From: Bacillota bacterium
Lineage (GTDB): Bacteria > Bacillota > Bacilli > Bacillales_B > DSM-18226
Direction: 5' to 3'
Assembly: GCA_030705665.1 (NCBI GenBank)
Contig: JAUZQA010000139.1
Span: 1 to 8,926, forward strand
Length of the DNA stretch: 8,926 nt
The position numbers and the translations under genes are program-made. Positions 1 to 8,031 of the stretch are shown one piece after another; the stretch's first letter is position 1; each line of letters begins with the position of its first letter. A model generated the notes under the pieces. That model ran no database searches. It saw only the letters and a program-made list of their open reading frames with translations, and was not told the origin of the DNA.

Positions 1-2
1 AA

Positions 3-731
3 TTCAATGAGGATTTCGAGAAGTCATCGGAAACAAAGCAGGGCTTCATGGACTATCTTAATGTTCTTGCTTTTGAAAAATTAGGTGTAGAAACGACGAT
101 CTTTTCAGGTAAAGGTGCACTCTGGTCTGTATGTGAACATGCTTCACAGGAATGGTATGTTGGGGACGAACACATTATGGCATCAACAGGAAAACCTTCC
201 GTTCAGCTTGGAAAAAAAGGGTTTTTAGCCAATGAAACGACAACATGTCCGGCACAGGAAATGAGTGACCTATTTCAATATTTGATCGACAAAGGGATCT
301 TCATTGGGATTGGAACAGGACGCCCAGCGCTTGAAACGATCCAGCCATTTAAGCATCTGGATTGGCTTAAATATTTCCAGGAAAATCATATCATCACGGC
401 AGATGAAGTTGCGAGTGCAGAGAAGGACGTTCCAAAGGGTGTTTCTCTCTCCAAACCAAATCCGTTTACCTATGTTAAGGCATTAAGGGGCAAAGAACAT
501 TTTGCGCTAGAATGCATAAATGAAAAGTTACCGATTGAAAATGGAAAGGATGTTTTAATTGTCGGTGATTCATTAGCAGATTTATTGGCCGCTAAAGAAA
601 TGGGCTGCCGCTTTGCCGCAGTTTTAACCGGTTTATCAGGTCAGGAAGCAAGAAGTGACTTCGAAGAACACGATGCTGAGTATATCCTTGATCACGTATT
701 AGCTGTAAAGGATTTAATTGAGAGGATATAA
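3..731 (+). CDS. HAD-superfamily hydrolase, 5'-truncated by the window edge
   Basis: The reading frame is open to the left edge. An in-frame ATG at 48 has no good ribosome binding site before it, so the true start is probably upstream and 15 extra codons (3-47) belong to the gene. Numbered from that ATG, the visible part has HAD motif II in GIGTGRP (Thr90), a motif III lysine in SKPNP (Lys136), and motif IV in IVGDSLADLLAAK (Asp174, Asp178), which binds Mg2+. Motif I (DxD, the nucleophile) is not seen and must lie upstream. This architecture fits a phosphoglycolate-phosphatase-like phosphohydrolase with a cap domain in the N-terminal half; the substrate cannot be told. The gene is convergent with the germination operon on the other strand and is followed by its own terminator. 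Assignment to the superfamily is firm, any narrower name would be a guess. Confidence 0.85.
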   Translation, partial: FNEDFEKSSETKQGFMDYLNVLAFEKLGVETTIFSGKGALWSVCEHASQEWYVGDEHIMASTGKPSVQLGKKGFLANETTTCPAQEMSDLFQYLIDKGIFIGIGTGRPALETIQPFKHLDWLKYFQENHIITADEVASAEKDVPKGVSLSKPNPFTYVKALRGKEHFALECINEKLPIENGKDVLIVGDSLADLLAAKEMGCRFAAVLTGLSGQEARSDFEEHDAEYILDHVLAVKDLIERI

Positions 732-750
732 ATTTATCATGCTAACTAGC

Positions 751-781
751 AGACCAAATCTTATGGATTTGGTCTTTTTTT
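751..781 (+). terminator. Intrinsic terminator of the HAD hydrolase gene
   Basis: A perfect 10-bp stem (751-760 with 766-775, arms AGACCAAATC and GATTTGGTCT) with a 5-nt loop is followed by a run of T to 781. It starts 20 bp after the stop at 731. An extra 7-bp outer pair (743-749 TAACTAG with 784-790 CTAGTTA) flanks the hairpin. On the minus strand the hairpin has no T-run after it, so it should work mainly for the plus-strand gene. Confidence 0.9.
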
Positions 782-806
782 ACCTAGTTATGATTCACCA
801 TGCTTG

Positions 807-1940
807 CTAAGAGTTCATGTGGGGAGCACCGGTTTTATATTTACTGAATACTTTTTTAAGAAGTGTAATAAGGAATAATATCAACGGGATTCCAGTTTGC
901 AATGGCCAGTGAAGATAGATCGGAACCCACTTTAAGCCTATCTCAATATGTTCCGCAAAGTTACTCGACATCTTTATCGATGCGAACAGGATCGAACTGC
1001 AAAGAAGCAGGAGACAATAATTCTTATGACTTTTCTTTTTAAGCTGTATTAAATCCTGGATACCTATATATCCTGCGTAAAAAAAGACTGTAATTTTTAT
1101 AAAGACCCCCAAGATTAAAGTCGCAATAACGATAATATCCAACCTCTGAATGAAATTTGCGATATTTACTTTTCCAATGGTTTGAAGTAATGGAAACTGA
1201 GCAACAGCTGCACCATTTATACCAATGACCGAAACTTCCAGTGCTATTGTTAGGCTTAAGACTAACCCGCTTGCCAGGATCGCATAAAGACCAATACGTT
1301 TTCCTAATTTTGGCTTATTTAAAAAGGGGAGAATCATCGTAAAAGCAACCATTTCGCCGAAGGGAAAAGTATAGGTTTGTGTGTAAACAGTAGTGAGTAT
1401 AAGATTCCAGCCATTTTCCAATAAGGGAGTCAAGTTTTCCGGCTTGATAATATCAGATGACACGCTCGACAAAATGCCCAGAAAACCTAAAGATATCATA
1501 ATAAAAAATATGGCTTCGGCCGTTCTCCCAATTACTTCAATACCTAAATAAATTCCATAGGTAATTAATAAGATCATGACCCCGTTTACTACGGTTAAAG
1601 GGGTCTCCACTAAAGTAGTTGTCGTTAACAGGGCTCCAAAATCACGCAATACCCTTGCGGCAATATACAAAAAATAACAGATATAAATAAGTAATAGTGG
1701 AATGCCAATATAGTTCCCAACAATTTGTTTAATATAACCAGTCAGAGAATGGTTAGGATATTGATAAAACAGATAACTGTAAATCAAAAATAAAGGCAGA
1801 CTGCTCACCATTCCCAACAAGATTGCCAACCAAGCGTCTTGTTTCGCTTGTAATCCCACTCCAACAACAATCGAGCTGCCAAGTTCAAACAAAAACATAA
1901 GACAAAATAATTGAAAAGGATTAATCTTTTCAGTCTCCAT
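807..1940 (-). CDS. GerB-family spore germination permease, second B subunit (B2)
   Basis: This is a 377-residue, very hydrophobic protein of the GerAB/GerKB type (spore germination permease, amino acid/polyamine/organocation transporter fold), with about ten membrane segments over residues 10-365. B subunits of germinant receptors bind the nutrient within the membrane. Family hallmarks visible are AKQDAW (32-37) after helix 1, YLGIEVIGRTAEA (131-143), LPFLNKPKLGKRIG (204-217) and VNIANFIQRLD (258-268). Length is normal for the family (about 365). It is the last gene of the operon, 7 bp after the preceding B gene; its likely Shine-Dalgarno (AGGT, about 1950-1953) overlaps the end of that gene, suggesting translational coupling. 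It shares the hallmark blocks with the neighbouring B1 but differs widely elsewhere, so it is not a recent duplicate. No minus-strand terminator with a T-run was found after the stop. Confidence 0.95.
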   Translation of the reverse strand: METEKINPFQLFCLMFLFELGSSIVVGVGLQAKQDAWLAILLGMVSSLPLFLIYSYLFYQYPNHSLTGYIKQIVGNYIGIPLLLIYICYFLYIAARVLRDFGALLTTTTLVETPLTVVNGVMILLITYGIYLGIEVIGRTAEAIFFIMISLGFLGILSSVSSDIIKPENLTPLLENGWNLILTTVYTQTYTFPFGEMVAFTMILPFLNKPKLGKRIGLYAILASGLVLSLTIALEVSVIGINGAAVAQFPLLQTIGKVNIANFIQRLDIIVIATLILGVFIKITVFFYAGYIGIQDLIQLKKKSHKNYCLLLLCSSILFASIKMSSNFAEHIEIGLKWVPIYLHWPLQTGIPLILFLITLLKKVFSKYKTGAPHMNS

Positions 1941-1947
1941 GTGGACG

Positions 1948-3069
1948 TTACCTGCTTCCTAATAAATTATTCTTTCGCTTATTAAACCCGATTTTGATAG
2001 TGTCAATTCCAAGTAATAGAAGTGGCAATAGTATTCCAAATATCAACACAATAGGTGTCCATGAAATGGATAGAAAGGTTTGGAAAAAGACAATATTGGG
2101 TGACATGATATTTGCAATGAAGATAACAATCATCGCAAACGGAAAAGACAGCATTTTGTATTCCTTTAAATTTAAGATTTGGGCAAAGCTAAGGGACAAG
2201 GAATAAAAAGATATTGTTGTTTTGATGAATATAGCTATAAATACCATACCGCCGGCTAAAACCTCAATTCTTTGAATAAAATTGCCGATATTCACTCTTT
2301 CCGCTAACACGTAAATCGGATAGTTTAATTGTGTGGTTTGATTAGGACCAAGCACGAGAATTGCCATTAGGACAATGACAAAAATAATCGTACCTCCTGT
2401 TAAAGTACTGAAAAATAATACTTTCCCTAGTTTCTTTGCAGGCGATACAGCTGGTGTAATCATTAAGAATACAACTATATCTGCAAAAGGAACTCCTAGT
2501 GATAAAAAGGCTGCTTTGATTACCGGCTTTATTCCTTCTTCTACTAATGGAAATAAATTTTTAAGTTGTATTTCAGGGAGAAGCATGAAAACTAAAAGGA
2601 AAAAAAACATCATAATCCATGGAAGTACAATTTCAGAAGTCCGAGAAAATACTTCAAGCCCGAGACGGGTCCCATATATGACAATTAGCATAAATGTAAT
2701 TTCAATTGCGAGAATGGGTGTTTCCGGCATAATATGTGTAGTAATGAAGTCTCCGATGATACGCAGCAGCCCTGCAGTCAGAATTAAAAAGTAGAAAAAA
2801 AACAGGAATGACACAGCTTTACCAGTCCATTTTCCGAGAACCTGTACACTCATTTCAATTAAGGTGAGTTTTGCATAACGCTTTACAAGCGTTGCATGGA
2901 TTAGTACCAATAGTAAGCCAACAGAGAGTCCAATCAGAACACTGATCCAAGCATCCTGTTTAGCAGTTGCTACCATTAAAAAGGGAGCCAATAAGATAGA
3001 GGTCCCAATTTCAAACGTCATGACTAAAATAAATAACTGGGTATGGGATATTTTACCTTTTTCTAACAT
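1948..3069 (-). CDS. GerB-family spore germination permease, first B subunit (B1)
   Basis: This 373-residue integral membrane protein has about ten predicted helices and the same family landmarks as the next gene: AKQDAW (36-41), TRLGLEVFSRTSEI (134-147), PAVSPAKKLGKVLF (206-219) and VNIGNFIQRIE (259-269). By family knowledge it is the nutrient-sensing B subunit that works with an A and a C subunit in the inner membrane of the spore. The ATG start is supported by a GGAGG (3077-3081) 7 nt upstream, in the 14-bp gap after the D-type gene. The A-C-D-B order matches the yfkQRST arrangement of B. subtilis as recalled from general knowledge. Germinant specificity cannot be read from the sequence. 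No frame disruption is seen. Confidence 0.95.
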   Translation of the reverse strand: MLEKGKISHTQLFILVMTFEIGTSILLAPFLMVATAKQDAWISVLIGLSVGLLLVLIHATLVKRYAKLTLIEMSVQVLGKWTGKAVSFLFFFYFLILTAGLLRIIGDFITTHIMPETPILAIEITFMLIVIYGTRLGLEVFSRTSEIVLPWIMMFFFLLVFMLLPEIQLKNLFPLVEEGIKPVIKAAFLSLGVPFADIVVFLMITPAVSPAKKLGKVLFFSTLTGGTIIFVIVLMAILVLGPNQTTQLNYPIYVLAERVNIGNFIQRIEVLAGGMVFIAIFIKTTISFYSLSLSFAQILNLKEYKMLSFPFAMIVIFIANIMSPNIVFFQTFLSISWTPIVLIFGILLPLLLLGIDTIKIGFNKRKNNLLGSR

Positions 3070-3083
3070 TTTGTTGCCTCCAC

Positions 3084-3317
3084 CTATTTTAGAAGTTCAC
3101 CAAACATATTGGCTAGAGGTTTAATAAATAGAATAATCCAATCAAGCGGATTCGGTAGCTGGACTCCAAGTGACATTAGAACAGGAAAACAAGTTCCTAT
3201 CGATAGGAGTATACAAAAAATGACACTTTCTTTTATTAATTTTTTTTTTATCATTTTCGGCAATTCAAAAAGAGTGATTAATACAGCAATTAAAATAATT
3301 CCAAGAGAAGCTATCAA
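3084..3317 (-). CDS. Small two-helix membrane protein, likely germinant-receptor D subunit
   Basis: This 77-residue protein has two strongly hydrophobic segments (about 3-19 and 30-52) separated by a basic stretch (PKMIKKKLIK, 20-29), and a third amphipathic hydrophobic patch near the C-terminus (58-75, with an NPLDW turn before it). Size, topology and position between the C and B genes fit the D proteins of Bacillus germinant-receptor operons (small two-helix proteins such as YfkS), which modulate germination rate. The start is TTG (3317-3315): an AAGGAG lies 8 nt upstream, whereas the ATG at 3322-3320 is in another frame and reaches a stop after two codons. It begins 5 bp after the C-subunit stop and ends 14 bp before B1. 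The family match rests on context and topology rather than on a strong motif, because D proteins are poorly conserved. Confidence 0.82.
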   Translation of the reverse strand: MIASLGIILIAVLITLFELPKMIKKKLIKESVIFCILLSIGTCFPVLMSLGVQLPNPLDWIILFIKPLANMFGELLK

Positions 3318-3322
3318 ATCAT

Positions 3323-4516
3323 TTACTCCTTTTCCTGTTGTAAAAATGATTGATTGACTGCACCTGTTCGTCTAATTTTAAATTCCGAGTGTACGGTAAC
3401 CGGGATTTGAACAAATTCTTCGTCCCAATTGTTTTTTAGGCTTTTCCATGCTTTAGGGTCTGCACGATGGATTACTTCACCAAAGCCAAATACGTCGACA
3501 CCCAGTTCTTTGGCTTTGTTAATAGCGTTTTTGACAGTATCAACATTCACTTTATCAGTGCTTTTTTCCAATTGGGTGATGGCATCCGGCTTTGTCAAAT
3601 CAACGTGACAAGAAACCTCGCCAATATTTGCTTCCGATGAAACCAAAATATCTATTTTAGGCTTTCCATTTACAACCTTACCTTTAATCTTTGTTTTGGA
3701 ACGAATAATTTCTACGACCAATTCTCCCTTTTTTTCACAAGGTATATGACCAACGGTGCTGCGGACATTATTCATGATATAGTTGTAACCTTTACTCTCA
3801 TTTTCATTTAACCAGCCAATTAATTTATCTTTCTTAAATACCGCAATGTTTTTATATTTAAGACGGGCAAATGGTTGAATTCTCTGGACATTTTCGACGG
3901 ACTCTCCTTTTGGGCCATTTCCATGAATGGATATTCCTGTAAGAATGGGGTTGATTCCATCGCTTGTTAAAGCGGAAATAAGTTCGTCTAATTGGATTGC
4001 GACTGTTGGTGCCCATGCTCTCTCAGATGTCTCGAGGGAGGAGCGCATTTTATGGGCGGGTATTTTTTCAATAGATGTTAAATTTCTAAGGATTTCTTTG
4101 GCCTGGATGTTTTTAGCGACTACGATATAAAAATCCTTGCGAAATTCGTTATCCCTCGTGAAAAAATCCAATATGTTATTTAGACCATCTTTGGCAACTT
4201 CCTCACTAATGACAAGCATTTGCAGATGGGACCAATAAAGTTTTCTTGGCGAAACGGTTGTCATCCTGCGGACAGCTTCAAAAAGATGCTTTCCTTTTTC
4301 ATCATAAGTTGTAACGGGGGCCCTGCCGCCGCCCCTCGCGCTAACAGAAACTTCACCCGGGTCAACCACTTGTGCAGAGATCGAATATTGATTTCCGGAT
4401 TTATCAATTGACATTGCTACAACTAAGGCAAGTTCATTCAGTTCTCTTCTGTTCCAACATCCAGTAAGAATTGGGATGAGAATAATAGTAATTAGGAATA
4501 AAGGTAAGGTTTTCAT
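3323..4516 (-). CDS. Ger(x)C-family germination lipoprotein, C subunit
   Basis: This 397-residue protein starts with a lipoprotein signal peptide: a short basic start, a hydrophobic core (about 4-17) and the lipobox LTGC with Cys20 as the lipid-modified residue, followed by WNRRELNELA, a GerC hallmark. Further family blocks are FEAVRRMTTVSPRKLYWSHLQ (start at 79), FTRDNEFRKD (119-128) and the C-terminal block LGVDVFGFGEVIHRADP (338-354) followed by NNWDEEF (362-368). By family knowledge the C subunit is a lipid-anchored partner of the A and B subunits on the outer face of the spore inner membrane and needs diacylglyceryl transfer. ATG start with AAGGTG (about 4525-4530) spaced 7-8 nt upstream. 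It begins 23 bp after the A gene. Length is typical and no disruption is seen. Confidence 0.96.
   Translation of the reverse strand: MKTLPLFLITIILIPILTGCWNRRELNELALVVAMSIDKSGNQYSISAQVVDPGEVSVSARGGGRAPVTTYDEKGKHLFEAVRRMTTVSPRKLYWSHLQMLVISEEVAKDGLNNILDFFTRDNEFRKDFYIVVAKNIQAKEILRNLTSIEKIPAHKMRSSLETSERAWAPTVAIQLDELISALTSDGINPILTGISIHGNGPKGESVENVQRIQPFARLKYKNIAVFKKDKLIGWLNENESKGYNYIMNNVRSTVGHIPCEKKGELVVEIIRSKTKIKGKVVNGKPKIDILVSSEANIGEVSCHVDLTKPDAITQLEKSTDKVNVDTVKNAINKAKELGVDVFGFGEVIHRADPKAWKSLKNNWDEEFVQIPVTVHSEFKIRRTGAVNQSFLQQEKE
3326..3331 (-). promoter_or_regulatory. Ribosome binding site that fixes the TTG start of the D-type gene
   Basis: AAGGAG on the minus strand lies 8 nt from the TTG at 3317-3315 and inside the last codons of the C-subunit gene. 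The ATG at 3322-3320 would be only 3 nt away and opens a two-codon frame, so the TTG is the better start. Translation of D is likely coupled to that of C. Confidence 0.7.
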
Positions 4517-4539
4517 CCTATTTCACCTTTTCAAATAGA

Positions 4540-6135
4540 CTACTTTCCGGGTTCCGGTCTAGAAGCAGATGGGCTTGCTTGACGGTTTATATTTTTTTGA
4601 CTAATCAATCGTGGGCGACTAAATAAAGCCCATTGTGGGAAACGGATAACTGTATCTTTTAGGTCATCTGGGATTAGTGGACTCATCGGAGCCATGTAGG
4701 GAATGCCAAATGAGCGTAAAGAGTTTAAATGCAATAAAAGGGCTAAAATTCCTACGGTAATCCCATAAAGTCCAAACGAAGCAGCCAGCAACATCATTCC
4801 AAAACGGAGCATTCGAATTGAAATGGCCATATTATAGGCTGGAAAAACAAAATTAGCAATCGCTGTCAGTGAGACAACAATGACCATGGAAGCCGAGACA
4901 ATTCCAGCTTCAACGGCAGCTTGGCCGAGAACTAATGCTCCAACAATGGAAACCGCTTGACCAACTGCCCTAGGCATACGTATTCCTGCCTCACGGAGGA
5001 TTTCAAAAGCAACCTCCATCATGACCGCTTCAACAAATGCCGGGAATGGTACGCCTTCACGCTGTGCAGCTAAGCTTATTAAAAGTGACGTTGGCAGCAT
5101 CTCCTGATGGTAAGTAGTCACAGCGATATAAAAAGATGGCCCCAGTAAAGCGATTAAAAAACAAATCACCCGCAATAATCTCAAAAGGCTCGAAATATCG
5201 GCACGCTGGTAATAATCTTCAGGAACTTGAAAGTTTTGGATAAATAATGAGGGAACAACTAGAACAAAGGGTGTTCCGTCCACAAGAATCGCGACCCTGC
5301 CTTCAAGAAGACAAGCTGCAACAACATCAGGACGTTCAGAGTTAAATATAGTTGGAAAAGGAGTAAAGGCATCATCCTGTATCAATTCCTCAATATATCC
5401 ACTTTCCAAGATCCCGCCAATATCAATTTTGTCTAAACGATGATGTACCTCTTTAACAACTTTGTCATTCACAATTCCATTTATATACATAATGGCAATA
5501 CTCGTTTTTGTTACTTTGCCTATCTGTTTTTGTTCGCAATAAAGATTTGAGTCTTTAATTTTTCTTCGCACTAAAGCAGTATTTGTACGGAGATTTTCCG
5601 AAAAGCCCTCACGAGGTCCTCGTACAACTGTTTGTGAAGTAGGCTCTGAGACTCCCCGATCTTCCCATCCGGCTGTTGAAGCCGAGATCGCTTCGCAAAA
5701 TCCTTCTATTAAGATGACAGTATTTCCAGATAAAACATCAGTGAATAATGTTTCAAAGTCTTTAATATCAGTAATTTTCCCAACGGTCAGAATACTATCT
5801 TTTACGCGTTGATTGATGGTATTCCGAGGATAATGGATCGTTTCGGAGCCTTTTTGATTGCTATCTATCATCAGAGATTCAAGAATAAAGTTTTGGATGA
5901 CCGTTGAATCAGCCAAACCGTCTGTGTAAATGATTGCAGCATGAATAGATGTGTCAAGGCCGATCGTAAATGTCCTTACGACGATGTCAGAGCTTTTTTC
6001 AAATGTCTCTTGAATCCTTTGCAGATCCTGAGAAAATATACCAGTAAAGAATTCGGAAGATAAAGGTTCTTCTTTTTCGAAACCTTTTTTTATTTTTTCT
6101 TTGATATTTTTTTTAGATGACCGAAACAAATTCAT
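4540..6135 (-). CDS. GerA-family spore germination protein, A subunit
   Basis: This 531-residue protein has a large soluble N-terminal region (1-310) and a membrane domain with segments near 316-341, 391-411, 414-436 and 442-468. The GerA signature is complete: GVPFPAFVEAVMMEVAFEI (361-379), then LREAGIRMPRAVGQAVSIVG (380-399) and LGQAAVEAGIVS (403-414). The N-terminal region carries the expected ILIEG (141-145) and RGPREGF (172-178) elements, and DGTPFVLVVPSLF (286-298) precedes the membrane part. GerA-type subunits oligomerise into the nutrient-gated ion channel of the receptor. The C-terminal tail after PRLIS (508-512) is short, polar and Pro/Ser-rich, probably disordered. It is the first gene of the operon. 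Its Shine-Dalgarno is weak: GAGAGG at 6148-6153 is 12 nt from the ATG, longer than usual. A sigma-G-like promoter lies at 6210-6239. Confidence 0.97.
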   Translation of the reverse strand: MNLFRSSKKNIKEKIKKGFEKEEPLSSEFFTGIFSQDLQRIQETFEKSSDIVVRTFTIGLDTSIHAAIIYTDGLADSTVIQNFILESLMIDSNQKGSETIHYPRNTINQRVKDSILTVGKITDIKDFETLFTDVLSGNTVILIEGFCEAISASTAGWEDRGVSEPTSQTVVRGPREGFSENLRTNTALVRRKIKDSNLYCEQKQIGKVTKTSIAIMYINGIVNDKVVKEVHHRLDKIDIGGILESGYIEELIQDDAFTPFPTIFNSERPDVVAACLLEGRVAILVDGTPFVLVVPSLFIQNFQVPEDYYQRADISSLLRLLRVICFLIALLGPSFYIAVTTYHQEMLPTSLLISLAAQREGVPFPAFVEAVMMEVAFEILREAGIRMPRAVGQAVSIVGALVLGQAAVEAGIVSASMVIVVSLTAIANFVFPAYNMAISIRMLRFGMMLLAASFGLYGITVGILALLLHLNSLRSFGIPYMAPMSPLIPDDLKDTVIRFPQWALFSRPRLISQKNINRQASPSASRPEPGK

Positions 6136-6209
6136 ATTTCCGTAATTCCTCTCGAAAATTGGTACTGGAGTGGTATCACTGTAAAAAGTGGATGAACCTT
6201 CCTAACCTT

Positions 6210-6239
6210 TAATATCTTCCATAACTGCTAATTTTATTA
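6210..6239 (-). promoter_or_regulatory. Candidate sigma-G promoter of the germination operon
   Basis: Read on the minus strand, TAATA (6239-6235) and GATATTA (6216-6210) are separated by 18 bp. The B. subtilis sigma-G consensus recalled from the literature is GHATR with CATNHTA, spacer 17-18, so the match is 4 of 5 and 6 of 7. Germinant-receptor operons are known forespore sigma-G genes. Predicted transcription start is near 6203, about 67 nt before the ATG. The match is by eye in an AT-rich stretch and could be chance. Confidence 0.4.
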
Positions 6240-6267
6240 AATAACTACAAAGATAATTACAAATAAG

Positions 6268-6301
6268 AAAAAACCTTCCAATTTCGGTTGGAAGGTTTTT
6301 T
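6268..6301 (-). terminator. Intrinsic terminator of serA
   Basis: An 8-bp GC-containing stem CCTTCCAA/TTGGAAGG (6274-6281 with 6288-6295), loop of 6 nt, extended by six A:T pairs, lies about 30 nt after the serA stop. It is A-rich on one side and T-rich on the other, so it can act in both directions; the only gene reading into it is serA. It isolates serA from the germination operon. Confidence 0.9.
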
Positions 6302-6332
6302 CCTGAATGGTATTTGGATCTAAGGAAATAAT

Positions 6333-7946
6333 CTACTTATTTGGAAATTCTGAATCGGCATTTTCTAACTCGAGAATTTGTGCTTCCTCTAAGCCTTTGA
6401 TTTTGGAAAGAGCGTTTATCACTTCTGCATCTAATGTTTTATCAAGGGTTAACACCATCAATGCTTCACCGCCAACAATTGTTCTTCCTACTTGCATTGT
6501 ACCAATGTTAATTTGATAATCTCCTAGCAAGGATCCCACTTTGCCAATCATCCCTGGAATATCTTGATGTTTAATATACAACATAAATTTTTCAGGTCTT
6601 ACATCGATCCGATAGTTATTCATTTTGACGATTCTTGCTCCATAGCCATTAAGGACTGTGGCTCCAATGCTGGCAGTGCCATCCCCATTTGCAACTGTCA
6701 ATTCCATATAATTTGCAAACCCAATATTGGAAGCATTTTTTTGGACATTGTAGGATACTCCCTGCTCTTTCAAGAGATGAAATGCATTAATGAGATTGAC
6801 AGAATCACTTAAGTGATGGGATAAGACCCCTTTTACCATCGTCCGTGTTAATAAATCGGTATCTTCTTCAATTAATTCACCGAAATAATTGATTTCAATT
6901 TTCTTCGGTGCTTTTTTCAATAAAGGAACGACGAGCTGCCCAATCTGTTCACCAAGCAGTAAATAAGGCTTCATTTTTTGCTGGGTCTCGCCAGACATTT
7001 GCGGCATATTGACAGCATTGGTGACCGACTGTGTTTCAAAAATATCGATGATTTCGGCACTTACCTCTTGTGCTACCTTTTCTTGTGCTTCAACGGTTGA
7101 GGCCCCAAGGTGCGGTGTCACGATGATATTGGGATTTTCAAGTATTTCCGGGTCTGCGACAGGTTCCTTCGAGAAAACATCAAGTGCCGCACCAGCGACA
7201 TGCCCGGACTCAATGGCTTTGACCAATGCTTGTTCATCAATGATTCCCCCGCGGGCACAGTTGACGAAGCGAACCCCTTTTTTTGTTTTTGTCAGGTAAG
7301 CTTCATTAATTAAGTTTCTTGTTTCGTTTGTTAATGGAGTATGAATCGTTATAAAGTCAGATTCACGTGCAATCGTGTCTAAGTTTGCTTTAGTAATCCC
7401 CATTTTTTTTGCTCGTTCCGAAGAAAGATAGGGATCGTATCCTAAAATATTCATGCCAAAGCTTTTCGCCCGTTTCGCTACTTCTGTTCCGATTTTTCCC
7501 ATTCCAATAATGCCAAGGTTCTTTTTGTATAATTCAACGCCCTTAAAGGAGTTACGGTCCCATACCCCGCTAACGGTTACTTTGTAGGCCTGAGGAATTT
7601 TTCTGGCAAGGGCAAGCATCATGGCCAATGTGTGCTCGGTGGCGGCAATCGTATTGGCCCCCGGCGCGTTAATTACGATAATTCCTTTTTTGGTTGCAGC
7701 ATTGACGTCAATATTGTCAACACCAACTCCTGCCCTGGCAATGACATGAAGCCGGTCCGCATTCTCCAGAAGCTCGCTAGTCACCTTCGTTTGACTGCGG
7801 ACAATGAGGGCATCATACTTACCAATGATCTTTGTCAATTTTTCAATCGGTAATGTTGGCTGCCGCTCCACAACAAAATTTGGATGATTATAAAGACTTT
7901 TTAAGCCAGAATCACTGATTCCGTCTGTTACTAATACTTTATACAT
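6333..7946 (-). CDS. serA: D-3-phosphoglycerate dehydrogenase
   Basis: SerA oxidises 3-phosphoglycerate to 3-phosphohydroxypyruvate with NAD+, the first step of serine synthesis, in the cytosol. The 537-residue protein has the long type of architecture: a split substrate-binding domain, an NAD-binding Rossmann domain (GxGxxG at 148-153 in GIIGMGKIG, acidic Asp171 in GYDPY), the catalytic Arg232 (NCARGGI), Glu261 (KEPVADP) and His279 (TPHLGAST), an intervening allosteric-type domain (about 320-450) and a C-terminal ACT domain (about 455-530, HQDIPGMIGKVGSLL). An ACT domain in this family is usually the site of serine feedback. RARAGVGVDNID-type substrate loop is seen at 70-80. It is about a dozen residues longer than B. 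subtilis SerA (about 525), mostly at the C-terminus. The ATG is preceded by GGGGAGG (7958-7964), 11 nt away. It is divergent from hom. Confidence 0.97.
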   Translation of the reverse strand: MYKVLVTDGISDSGLKSLYNHPNFVVERQPTLPIEKLTKIIGKYDALIVRSQTKVTSELLENADRLHVIARAGVGVDNIDVNAATKKGIIVINAPGANTIAATEHTLAMMLALARKIPQAYKVTVSGVWDRNSFKGVELYKKNLGIIGMGKIGTEVAKRAKSFGMNILGYDPYLSSERAKKMGITKANLDTIARESDFITIHTPLTNETRNLINEAYLTKTKKGVRFVNCARGGIIDEQALVKAIESGHVAGAALDVFSKEPVADPEILENPNIIVTPHLGASTVEAQEKVAQEVSAEIIDIFETQSVTNAVNMPQMSGETQQKMKPYLLLGEQIGQLVVPLLKKAPKKIEINYFGELIEEDTDLLTRTMVKGVLSHHLSDSVNLINAFHLLKEQGVSYNVQKNASNIGFANYMELTVANGDGTASIGATVLNGYGARIVKMNNYRIDVRPEKFMLYIKHQDIPGMIGKVGSLLGDYQINIGTMQVGRTIVGGEALMVLTLDKTLDAEVINALSKIKGLEEAQILELENADSEFPNK

Positions 7947-8031
7947 GCAGAAACTTTCCTCCCCTAAACTTTAGCCAATTTTATATACATGTAAATTCTA
8001 TTATCGAATGCCAAAACCCATACAGGATTTT

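Noticed and set aside
2375..2794. 139-codon plus-strand frame inside the first GerB gene
   Set aside because: It is antisense to a well-supported permease gene, has low-complexity Ile/Ser/Lys content, no ribosome binding site and no recognisable domain. The other plus-strand frames within the ger genes and serA are rejected for the same reason.
807..3069. Split or frameshifted single permease gene
   Set aside because: Each frame is full length (373 and 377 residues), has its own start and the full set of GerB blocks, so these are two genes.
3320..3322. ATG immediately after the C-subunit stop as start of the D-type gene
   Set aside because: It is out of frame with the 77-residue protein and meets TGA after two codons.
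6184..6200. Alternative sigma-G -10 (CATCCAC on the minus strand) nearer the A-subunit start
   Set aside because: It fails at both final TA positions of the consensus and the upstream -35 is no better than for the candidate at 6210-6239.
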